Assembly (NCBI GenBank): GCA_027485075.1
Contig: JAIXRT010000174.1
Coordinates: 1-10,437, forward strand
Length of the DNA: 10,437 bases
Direction of reading: 5' to 3'
Source: Cytophagaceae bacterium
GTDB taxonomy: Bacteria; Bacteroidota; Bacteroidia; Cytophagales; Spirosomataceae
Below, piece by piece: positions 1 through 6,724 of this stretch. Below the pieces are notes generated by a model. That model did no database searches. It saw only the letters and a program-made list of their open reading frames with translations, and had not been told where the DNA came from. The position numbers and the translations under genes were made by a program. The stretch's first letter is position 1. Every line of letters begins with the position of its first letter.

Positions 1-1320
1 CAATATGATGAATCGCAGCCGGACGTAAATTTGCTTCTTGCCCAGGCTTATTTATGGAATGAGCAAGGAGATTTGGCCTTGGAGGCGCTTGAAAAGGCGA
101 ATCGATGGGTCGGAGAGTATCCAGAAATTATACGGACGAAGCAATTTATCCTCTTAAAAAAGAAACGCTTGTTGGACGCTCTTGATTTAGGTGCACAATT
201 GTTAGCGCAGGAGGAAGGGGAAAACTTATTTTCTTGGGATCAGATGGATGTGGCTTGGGAGCTAAGTCAGGGTGATTCGCTTCGCGATGCGTATCAGCGT
301 TTGTCAGAGCGCTTTCCATCCGAGGGCCAGATTCCCTTATTGCTCACCCACGTGTTTTTGCAAACCAAAGATTTTGGCGCTGCATTAGGCCAACTGCATG
401 CAGCCTCGGAAGATAGGTCACTTTATCCAGAGATGATTTCCCAAGTTGCCTTGAAAGTGTTTGAGTTAATTGATACCAAGGAAAAGTGGTCGGCAGCATT
501 AGATGTAACGCAGCATTTTATTCAAATGTATCCGGATGAACCTCGTTTTCTGGCCATTCGTGGAGATTTGCAAGTTAGTTCGCAAGACTTTACGAGTGGT
601 CTCGCTAGTTATTTGCAAGCAGCGCGTTTGGGTAAAAGTAAGTTAGAGGTGTGGGCCCGAATTATCCAGTTGGACTTTGAATTAAATGCCATTGATAGTG
701 CCATTGTGCATGCGCAGGAGGCCTTGGTGCTTTGGCCTACGCATGGATTTTTTCATTTTCAAAAAGGTTTTGGGCAGTATATTAAAGGGGATTTAAAAGG
801 CTCGTTGGTTTCGTTAGAACTGGCCAAATCAAATTTGAAGTCAGAGGATGCCTGGGATGTCCAGTTGTTTTCAATTTTGGGAGATGTGTATCAGGCACAG
901 AAAAGGTATCGTGACTCGGAGAAATCGTTTGATTATGTGCTGCAAAAGCAACCGGAGGATGAGCACGTGCTAAACAATTACAGTTATTATTTGTCTTTAC
1001 GGAAGGAGCGCTTAGCGGAGGCGGCTGCCATGTCGAAGAAATTAGTTCAGAAATTTCCTACGAATGGGACTTATTTAGATACCTATGCCTGGGTTTTGTA
1101 CCAGCAGGGTTTCTATGCGGAAGCACTCGTTTATTTAGAATTGGCGGTTGCCGATAAAGACCCTGCTGGCGCAACCGTGTGGGAGCATTTAGGCGACACC
1201 TTGTACCAGTTGAAGCGAATCGAAGATGCGGTGGAGGCTTGGAAGCATGCCAAAAAACTAGTGGGGGGAAATCTAATACTCGATAAAAAGATCGAGATGA
1301 AGCGAATTATCGAAAATTGA
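1..1320 (+). CDS. TPR-repeat protein, 5' end outside window
   Basis: The frame is open from the first base to a TGA at 1318-1320, giving 439 visible residues. The TTG at 31 is only an internal codon, because the same frame runs back to base 1 and the true start must lie upstream. The protein is a chain of helical hairpins with the TPR pattern. The clearest repeats are near visible residues 357-383 (TYLDTYAWVLYQQGFYAEAL) and 393-420 (VWEHLGDTLYQLKRIEDAV). TPR proteins are protein-interaction scaffolds, and no enzymatic motif is visible. In Bacteroidota, large TPR proteins with this C-terminal signature usually carry an N-terminal signal peptide and act in the periplasm or outer membrane; that part is missing here, so location is inference. 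The DUF4292 lipoprotein gene starts 37 bases downstream on the same strand, so the two are probably co-transcribed and may serve the same envelope process. Confidence 0.9.
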   Translation, partial: QYDESQPDVNLLLAQAYLWNEQGDLALEALEKANRWVGEYPEIIRTKQFILLKKKRLLDALDLGAQLLAQEEGENLFSWDQMDVAWELSQGDSLRDAYQRLSERFPSEGQIPLLLTHVFLQTKDFGAALGQLHAASEDRSLYPEMISQVALKVFELIDTKEKWSAALDVTQHFIQMYPDEPRFLAIRGDLQVSSQDFTSGLASYLQAARLGKSKLEVWARIIQLDFELNAIDSAIVHAQEALVLWPTHGFFHFQKGFGQYIKGDLKGSLVSLELAKSNLKSEDAWDVQLFSILGDVYQAQKRYRDSEKSFDYVLQKQPEDEHVLNNYSYYLSLRKERLAEAAAMSKKLVQKFPTNGTYLDTYAWVLYQQGFYAEALVYLELAVADKDPAGATVWEHLGDTLYQLKRIEDAVEAWKHAKKLVGGNLILDKKIEMKRIIEN

Positions 1321-1357
1321 GATATTTTTGTATACTTTTTAAGGCTTACCGCTAACT

Positions 1358-2179
1358 ATGCGCTACGTAATATTCATCCTTTGTTTCTTGTATATGAGCG
1401 CATGCCAGCGAAAGCAGTCAGCCGTCATCGTGCAAGTCAACAAGCCAGATTCCCTAGTACGCGATACGGTGATTGCTGAAGTTAAGCCGGTAGAAGTACC
1501 ACAAATTCCGGAGGCAGATCGACGCGAAGCAGTGGAGGATTTACGCTTCAATTACCTAAAAGCAAAATCACGCGTTGTTTGGAAGTCGGGCAATAATATA
1601 GACAATTATACCGTTGACATACGCATGAAGCGCGACAGCATCATTTGGATTAACATTGGCCAAGTGGGAGTTTCTGGGGCGACGGGTGTATTTGACCAAC
1701 AGCATTTACGGTTATATCAAAAGATCAATGGTCAGTATTTTGATATGTCGTATGATAGCTTGAGTACCATGATGGGGTTCAAGGTTGACTTCCGGATATT
1801 GCAGTCGCTGATTGTGGGGAATCAACCGTTCAAGCGGAATAATTCACGGGTAATTCGTGAGAATGAAAATATCATCATTAAGCAGGATTCGGGTCGAATA
1901 AAGATTGATAACATGGTGGGCCCTAATCGAAAATTAAAAAAATTGTTAGTGAACGATGAACCAAGCACCAACAAATTAACCATGGATTTTGAGGAGTTTA
2001 CTACCTTGAATCAAGTGGTTTTTCCTTTTAGTAGTTTGATTACGCTTGATGTGAAGGACAAGGAGAACAAGCAGGTGCATACGGTGATTAGCATCAAATA
2101 TTCCAAAGTAGAATTAATGGACACGCCACTGGAATTTCCATTCCGTGTTCCTGTTAAATTATTGAATTCAAAACCATGA
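1358..2179 (+). CDS. DUF4292-family outer-membrane lipoprotein
   Basis: This 273-residue protein begins with a short basic-hydrophobic signal ending in MSAC, with Cys16 as the likely lipidated residue. Met at -3 is a little unusual for a lipobox. Gln follows the Cys, with no Asp at +2, so outer-membrane sorting is likely. After a Pro/Val/Glu-rich linker (about residues 25-55) comes a beta-rich domain (about 60-270) with short alternating strands such as VDIRMKRDSIIWINIG, matching the DUF4292 pattern as I recall it. This family is thought to have a LolA/LolB-like fold that could hold a lipid or lipoprotein, but no function is established. The TGA stop overlaps the ATG of the next gene (ATGA at 2176-2179), implying translational coupling to the EnvC-like activator. 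The ATG at 1358 is chosen because it places the signal peptide at the N terminus. Family confidence is good; the role is unknown. Confidence 0.85.
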   Translation: MRYVIFILCFLYMSACQRKQSAVIVQVNKPDSLVRDTVIAEVKPVEVPQIPEADRREAVEDLRFNYLKAKSRVVWKSGNNIDNYTVDIRMKRDSIIWINIGQVGVSGATGVFDQQHLRLYQKINGQYFDMSYDSLSTMMGFKVDFRILQSLIVGNQPFKRNNSRVIRENENIIIKQDSGRIKIDNMVGPNRKLKKLLVNDEPSTNKLTMDFEEFTTLNQVVFPFSSLITLDVKDKENKQVHTVISIKYSKVELMDTPLEFPFRVPVKLLNSKP

Positions 2180-3582
2180 GATATCTTTTAGTTGTAGTTT
2201 GTTTGATTTGGAGTTTTTCGTTGCATGCTCAGGTAGAAAAGAAGGCGCAGTTAGAGCAGCAGAAAAAGGACAATTTAGCTAAGATCAAGGAGTTGAATTC
2301 CATTATTTCGCGTACGTCTAAAAAGAAAAATGCATCCATAGGTAAACTGAATGTATTAAAGCAGCAGATTGGGGTTCAGAAAAAGCAGATTAATTTATTG
2401 AATGAAAACCAACAAATCTTAGCGGCGGAAGCAACGAAGCTCGCACGGGAAAGCGATGTCCTTGCAGCTAAGTTGGAGCGCTTAAAAAAGAACTATGCCC
2501 TGATGTTGTTTGAGTCACAAAAAGTTTCCACCGTCTCGAATAAAATCAGTTTTTTGATTTTGTCGAACGATTTTGGTCAATTCACCCGTCGCTTAGATTT
2601 TCTTCGTCAGTTTACGAAAAACAGAAAAGAGCAGGCGAATAAAATATTTGAGACGCGTCAAGATTTAATGACCAAAAAGCAGCAAGTTATCTTTAAGAAG
2701 AATGAGGAGAAGAAGGTGATCGTTGAAAAGGAAAAAGAAACCAAGACGCTTGAGGTGTTGAAGACTAAGGAAAATAAGGTTGTCACGGTGTTAACCCAGC
2801 AGGAAAAAAAGTTGCGTACGGAATTGGAACGAAAGAAATTGGCCATTCGGAAGTTGGATAATTTAATTGCAGGAATCGTTCAACGTGAGATTCAAAAATC
2901 GATGGAGCGTGAGCGTAAGCTACGTCAAGCAGCTCAAGCACGTAAATTAGAAGTAAATAAACCTACTTTGCCGAAAGTGAAATTAGAAGAAGGAGTGGTG
3001 AAAAAATCGGAGAGGTTAGGAGTAGAGGAGCAGCCAAAAGCAGAAACAAAACTTGAAGCGAAAGCTGAAAAGAAAGAAACGGTTAAAGAAAAAGCGGTCG
3101 TGGCTGAAAAAGTTGCGGAGCCAGCATTGAATTCGAATACCTATTATATGAATGCGGAGGAGGCAAAATTGGCTAGTTCATTTAGTGCCTTACGTGGACG
3201 GATGCCGTTCCCAGTTCCTTCCGGATTTATCTCAGATCACTTTGGTGTACATAAACACCCTATTTTGAAGGGAGTGATGATCAATAATAACGGAATTGAT
3301 ATTCAAACTTCACCAGGTTCTCCCGTGCATAGTGTGTATGATGGCGTGGTCCAGTCGGTGGTGAATATACCAGGAATCAATATGGTGGTGGCGATCCAGC
3401 ATGGAGACTATTTTACCGTATATAGTAAGTTGGCTGGCGTCTCTGTCAGTACGGGCCAACGGGTAAAAACAGGCCAACGAATCGGATCGGTTGCTTCGGA
3501 TGAGGATGGTACATCGGAAATCAACTTTCAGGTTTGGAAAAATACCGTACGCCAAAACCCTGAAGTGTGGCTGCGCCGTTAA
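2176..3582 (+). CDS. EnvC-like murein hydrolase activator (degenerate M23/LytM domain)
   Basis: The 468-residue protein has a signal peptide (residues 1-19, ending HAQ), a long Lys/Glu/Gln-rich coiled coil (about 20-265), a low-complexity Lys/Glu/Ala linker (about 266-320) and a C-terminal LytM/peptidase M23 domain (about 330-468). The M23 fold is clear, but key residues are changed. The HxGxD motif reads NNGID (N371, D375 kept), the YxHL motif reads YSKL (K418), and the HxH motif reads EIN (E448, N450). The domain should therefore not bind zinc or cut peptidoglycan. That is the known state of EnvC-type activators, which switch on cell-wall amidases during daughter-cell separation, usually under FtsEX control through the coiled coil. 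Acting in the periplasm as an amidase activator is inferred by analogy. Its start overlaps the DUF4292 stop, and its TAA overlaps the stop of the convergent receptor gene. Confidence 0.92.
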   Translation: MRYLLVVVCLIWSFSLHAQVEKKAQLEQQKKDNLAKIKELNSIISRTSKKKNASIGKLNVLKQQIGVQKKQINLLNENQQILAAEATKLARESDVLAAKLERLKKNYALMLFESQKVSTVSNKISFLILSNDFGQFTRRLDFLRQFTKNRKEQANKIFETRQDLMTKKQQVIFKKNEEKKVIVEKEKETKTLEVLKTKENKVVTVLTQQEKKLRTELERKKLAIRKLDNLIAGIVQREIQKSMERERKLRQAAQARKLEVNKPTLPKVKLEEGVVKKSERLGVEEQPKAETKLEAKAEKKETVKEKAVVAEKVAEPALNSNTYYMNAEEAKLASSFSALRGRMPFPVPSGFISDHFGVHKHPILKGVMINNNGIDIQTSPGSPVHSVYDGVVQSVVNIPGINMVVAIQHGDYFTVYSKLAGVSVSTGQRVKTGQRIGSVASDEDGTSEINFQVWKNTVRQNPEVWLRR

Positions 3583-5918
3583 ATTTTATACAAGACGCGT
3601 AGGCTGATATTCCGACCTTGGTCATCTGTAAAATACCGGAAGCGATTGAGATAATCGCGGTAAGCTGTATTCAAGGCATTATTAATGCGAATACCCACAT
3701 CTATTTTCTTGAGGTTGATTCCCCAATTCGCTTGAACTAATTGGTATCCTTTGGGTGGTTCCGAGTAATCGGATCCTAGTTCGACGCGCGTTTGTCTGCT
3801 TACTTGAATGAGGCCAACACTCACATATTGCTTTTCCTGCATCCATCGGTAGGTCAACGTATATTCAAATCGGTTTGCTGGAATATTAACGAGGTAACGT
3901 TTGTTGGCCGTTGAGTTGTCTACTGCTTGAACAATACTTGTTTTGTGTTGCAACGCAAGATTGGGGGTCAATTGGTACGTGACTTGCGCATCGATACCGC
4001 TGAAAATGGCATTGATTTGTTCGTAGGTAAAAACGGGAAATGCACCACGTACCGTGGTGAAGTATTCAGCCACGCCACGCGTCACCATGGGCTTTAAATA
4101 GATAAAGTTTTGAATGTAATTATGGTACACACCTACTTCTATTTGCCACTTGTTGGCATCAATCAATGTGTTTAAGCTGGCATTATAGGCCGTTTCTCCT
4201 GTCAAATTGGGATCTCCAATTTCGAATGCGGCCGCACCGTGGTGAACACCATACGAAAATAATTCATTCACACCTGGCGTACGAAAAGCGCGCGCTAGAA
4301 TGAGGTGATTGGTCCATTTTTCTGACCAATGATATTTGAGTCCCGCGCTACCTGATAGACCGGTGAACTGATTCTTGCTTCGGTTGATGCTGGTTGAATA
4401 ATTGATTTTTGGCCGATAGACATCGATTATTTTATGGTCGGCACGTAGGCCAACTTCAAATTCAAATTTTTCTTTGATGTACCGTTCAATTCCAAAAATG
4501 CCCAAGGTATGTTGGAAGTAATTAGGCAACAGGCTTGATGTTAATGTGGGGGTGTTTACCGTTCTACCCGATGTTAAATTTCCTTGCGTTTGTACGTTAA
4601 AGCCAAATTGCCCTTTCCATTTTTTGGCTGTATTTGCCTCATCTAACACAAGCTCGCTTGTAAATGTATGGAGTAAGAAGCGTAAATTATTTACGCCTCT
4701 ACCAGCGCGCAGGACGTCTAGTTCGAGTCGTTCATTGTTTTGAAAGGCGATAGTACCCCGCATGGTTTGACCTGATGCGAATTTATACTGGGATTTTAAT
4801 TTGCCTAAACTGTGGTTGATATCTTGATTAGGGCGGGAAATTTCTCTGCTGAATTCCAAGGGAGTAAATGCTTCAAAAGGTCTTGAACGGGCAATCGATT
4901 TTTCAAGATCATTGACATTTCCTATGTGGGAGCCCAAATAAATTCCAATGACTGAATGAAAATGGCTAATGAATAAATCATTGGACCAGTTGTTTTTTTT
5001 GTAACCAATGGCTGCCGAAAAATTCTCTTCCTGAACACCTGTATTCGCCAAAAAATAGTCGGCCGTGCGAATATTTCCCCCATTTTTCAACGTACCCTGA
5101 ATACGCCATCCCCAGCCATTTGATTGGTTAAATCCTCCTTCTAACATGCCTGACAAAACGCCTTGTCGGCCATTTGTAAAATAAATGGATTGAATTTCTC
5201 CTTTCAAGCCGGCGCTATCGGGTAGTGCATCGGGTTCCATCATGACCATTCCGCCGATGGCGTCACCGCCATAGCGCAACCCGCCTGGTCCTTTAATTAC
5301 TTGTATATTTTTGGATACGAATGGGTCCACCTCGGGTGCGTGTTCGCTTCCCCATTGCTGACCTTCTTGTCGGATGCCGTGGTTTAGAATAATTACTCTG
5401 GCTGAATGCATGCCGTGAATAACGGGTTTTGAGATGGTACTACCTGTTTGTAAACTTTGCACGCCACTGATGCCGCGCAGCATTTCACCTAAACTTAAAC
5501 CGTCTCGTTCGGCTCTTTCAGTTTCACTGAGGTTGCCGCGAAGTTGGGCACTACTCTCACTTTTTTTCCCGCTGACGACGACCTCTTGTAAGTGTTCATC
5601 ATGACTTTCTAGCGTAAAATTTTCGTTATGGTTTGCTTCGTCTTGAATGGAGATTGGAATTTCGATGGCATCAAAACTGCTCATTCTGCAGATTAATGTA
5701 TAGGCGCCAGGACAAAGGGATTGGATTTTGAAATGACCGTTACGGTCGGAAAGGGCAAATTTATTGGTTCCTTTTATATAGATGTAGGCACCCGAAATGG
5801 TCTCTTTTGTTTCTTTCGCGGTCACATTTCCTTCTAAGGTACAGGTACATGGAGCTTGTCCGTAGAGCGAGCTTGTTGAACTGATGAACCAGAAGAGTAA
5901 AAATATTTTTCGAAACAT
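3579..5918 (-). CDS. TonB-dependent outer-membrane receptor
   Basis: The 779-residue protein has a signal peptide (about 1-21, LYGQ before the cut), a carboxypeptidase-regulatory-like beta domain (about 25-104, with GAYIYIKGTN and a DRNGHFKI strand), a plug domain (about 110-235, EVVVSG, then VIKGPGGLRYGGDAIGG) and a roughly 540-residue beta barrel ending in SLRVLYKI. It should import a substrate across the outer membrane using TonB-ExbBD energy. The size and absence of a SusD neighbour argue against a SusC-type glycan importer. The plug carries many possible metal ligands (H168, H171, H180, E192, H193, D198), and the mature N terminus has a CTC pair (C24, C26). A metal or metal-chelate substrate is therefore possible but unproven, since this plug wording is shared widely in the Bacteroidota branch. 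It is transcribed away from the sigma factor gene. A weak TATATTTA element on the minus strand (5944-5937) could be its -7 box, but no convincing -33 box was found. Confidence 0.93.
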   Translation of the reverse strand: MFRKIFLLFWFISSTSSLYGQAPCTCTLEGNVTAKETKETISGAYIYIKGTNKFALSDRNGHFKIQSLCPGAYTLICRMSSFDAIEIPISIQDEANHNENFTLESHDEHLQEVVVSGKKSESSAQLRGNLSETERAERDGLSLGEMLRGISGVQSLQTGSTISKPVIHGMHSARVIILNHGIRQEGQQWGSEHAPEVDPFVSKNIQVIKGPGGLRYGGDAIGGMVMMEPDALPDSAGLKGEIQSIYFTNGRQGVLSGMLEGGFNQSNGWGWRIQGTLKNGGNIRTADYFLANTGVQEENFSAAIGYKKNNWSNDLFISHFHSVIGIYLGSHIGNVNDLEKSIARSRPFEAFTPLEFSREISRPNQDINHSLGKLKSQYKFASGQTMRGTIAFQNNERLELDVLRAGRGVNNLRFLLHTFTSELVLDEANTAKKWKGQFGFNVQTQGNLTSGRTVNTPTLTSSLLPNYFQHTLGIFGIERYIKEKFEFEVGLRADHKIIDVYRPKINYSTSINRSKNQFTGLSGSAGLKYHWSEKWTNHLILARAFRTPGVNELFSYGVHHGAAAFEIGDPNLTGETAYNASLNTLIDANKWQIEVGVYHNYIQNFIYLKPMVTRGVAEYFTTVRGAFPVFTYEQINAIFSGIDAQVTYQLTPNLALQHKTSIVQAVDNSTANKRYLVNIPANRFEYTLTYRWMQEKQYVSVGLIQVSRQTRVELGSDYSEPPKGYQLVQANWGINLKKIDVGIRINNALNTAYRDYLNRFRYFTDDQGRNISLRVLYKI

Positions 5919-6026
5919 GACGTCCGGTTAGGGGGATAAATATACGCTAAAATAGGCTGAAAAGCATAATTATTGATAATTCCATCGAACTTGAAGACGA
6001 ATACCGAAAACGTATCGAAAAAATTC

Positions 6027-6058
6027 TGTTTAATTTATTTTGAAATTTCTTAAACAAA
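6027..6058. repeat. Operator-like dyad, upstream copy (TGTTTAA-N16-TTAAACA)
   Basis: The left arm TGTTTAA lies at 6027-6033 and the right arm TTAAACAAA at 6050-6058, leaving 16 bases between TGTTTAA and TTAAACA. The 32-bp unit matches the unit at 6068-6099 at 27 of 32 positions when aligned by eye. The five differences all fall in the central spacer, so the arms are the conserved part, as expected of protein-binding half-sites. This copy lies just upstream of the -33 box of the sigma factor promoter. The binding protein is unknown. Confidence 0.6.
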
Positions 6059-6060
6059 CA

Positions 6061-6090
6061 TTTGTTTTGTTTAATCTTTTTATAAATTTG
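6061..6090 (+). promoter_or_regulatory. Bacteroidota-type promoter of the sigma factor gene
   Basis: TTTG at 6061-6064 and TAAATTTG at 6083-6090 match the Bacteroidota consensus (TTTG, then TAnnTTTG) with an 18-base spacer. Transcription would start near 6094-6097, leaving about 17-20 untranslated bases before the ATG at 6114. The boxes are interleaved with the paired dyads, so the promoter is probably regulated. Confidence 0.6.
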
Positions 6091-6099
6091 TTAAACAAA
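6068..6099. repeat. Operator-like dyad, promoter-overlapping copy
   Basis: This is the second 32-bp unit, exactly 41 bases after the first, close to four helical turns. Including two more bases on the left, its arms form a perfect 9-bp inverted repeat, TTTGTTTAA (6066-6074) and TTAAACAAA (6091-6099). The left arm sits between the -33 and -7 boxes and the right arm begins right after the -7 box, over the likely transcription start. A protein bound here would block RNA polymerase, so repression is the simplest reading. TTTGTTTAA here and TTAAACAAA of the upstream unit (6050-6058) also face each other across 7 bases. Confidence 0.6.
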
Positions 6100-6113
6100 A
6101 TCAACAACTCAAG

Positions 6114-6617
6114 ATGACGGCGTTAGAATTTTCTTATCAAGTAGGTAATTTTTCCAAGTTTTTAAAGCCATTTGCTTTACGATTGACACGTGATGGGGAT
6201 GATGCAAATGATTTGGTACAGGACACTTTAGTTAAAGCATATACGAATCGTGAAAAGTATATGGATGGAACGAACTTGAAAGCATGGTTATTTACAATCA
6301 TGAAGAACACGTTCATCACACAATATCAACGCATGGTTCGTCGGAACACATTCATTGATACAACCGAGAATTTACACTTCATCAATTCTTCCGAATCCGT
6401 TCAAATCAACGCAGCTGAGTCTACGTTTATGCGAGAGGATATCAATTTGGCTTTGAGTAATACAGAAGAAATGTATCGCGTTCCATTTCTTTTATATTTT
6501 GAGGGGTTCAAATATCATGAAATAGCTGATGAATTAGGTTTGCCGATTGGTACCGTTAAAAACCGAATTCATATAGCAAGAAAGTCTTTAAAGCAGCATT
6601 TGCAAATGTATGCATAG
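6114..6617 (+). CDS. ECF-type RNA polymerase sigma factor
   Basis: This 167-residue protein is a short sigma-70 family member with only regions 2 and 4. Region 2 spans about 15-75, with DDANDLVQDTLVKAY (29-43) for core binding and NLKAWLFTIMKNTFI (54-68) for -10 recognition. Region 4 spans about 115-163, with the helix-turn-helix YHEIADELGLPIGTVKNRI (134-152) for -35 recognition. There is no extra N- or C-terminal domain. No anti-sigma gene lies beside it: upstream is the divergent receptor, downstream the crt genes. ECF factors next to carotenoid genes (CarQ in Myxococcus, LitS in Streptomyces) turn on pigment synthesis in light, so a similar role is plausible by position but is inference. 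The ATG at 6114 is the first in frame and fits the promoter; no Shine-Dalgarno is present, as is usual in this phylum. Confidence 0.92.
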   Translation: MTALEFSYQVGNFSKFLKPFALRLTRDGDDANDLVQDTLVKAYTNREKYMDGTNLKAWLFTIMKNTFITQYQRMVRRNTFIDTTENLHFINSSESVQINAAESTFMREDINLALSNTEEMYRVPFLLYFEGFKYHEIADELGLPIGTVKNRIHIARKSLKQHLQMYA

Positions 6618-6653
6618 GTAATTACGTTTTTTTTGGTTAACAGAGGAGGAAGT

Positions 6654-6680
6654 AAAAAGTCAGATTTTATCTGACTTTTT
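6654..6680 (+). terminator. Intrinsic terminator between sigma factor and crtI
   Basis: AAAAAGTCAGA (6654-6664), a 5-base loop (6665-6669) and TCTGACTTTTT (6670-6680) form a perfect 11-bp stem ending in a T tract. It starts 37 bases after the sigma factor stop and separates that transcript from crtI. The A tract on the 5' side means the same hairpin could also terminate on the other strand. Confidence 0.8.
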
Positions 6681-6681
6681 C

Positions 6682-6716
6682 TTTGTCAGGATAACGGGAG
6701 AGAATTCCTATATTTG
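6682..6716 (+). promoter_or_regulatory. Candidate promoter of the crtI operon
   Basis: TATATTTG at 6709-6716 is an exact match to the Bacteroidota -7 box TAnnTTTG. TTTG at 6682-6685 is a possible -33 box, but the 23-base spacer is at the long end of the usual range. The -7 box ends only 8 bases before the crtI ATG, so the transcript would have almost no leader. A promoter read by the upstream ECF sigma factor could also lie here, since its recognition sequence is not known. Confidence 0.5.
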
Positions 6717-6724
6717 TTTCGAAT

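Noticed and set aside
1323..1330. TATTTTTG as an internal promoter before the DUF4292 gene
   Set aside because: It fits TAnnTTTG, but there is no TTG at the proper distance upstream, and the gene is well placed for co-transcription.
4169..4175. Another TGTTTAA motif
   Set aside because: It is a single half-site inside the receptor coding region with no partner arm, as expected by chance.
5937..5944. TATATTTA on the minus strand as the receptor promoter
   Set aside because: The last base deviates from TAnnTTTG and no -33 box was found, so it was kept as a remark and not listed as a feature.
6643..6650. Strong Shine-Dalgarno-like GAGGAGGA
   Set aside because: No start codon follows within 15 bases and it is about 75 bases from crtI; no small open frame is supported.
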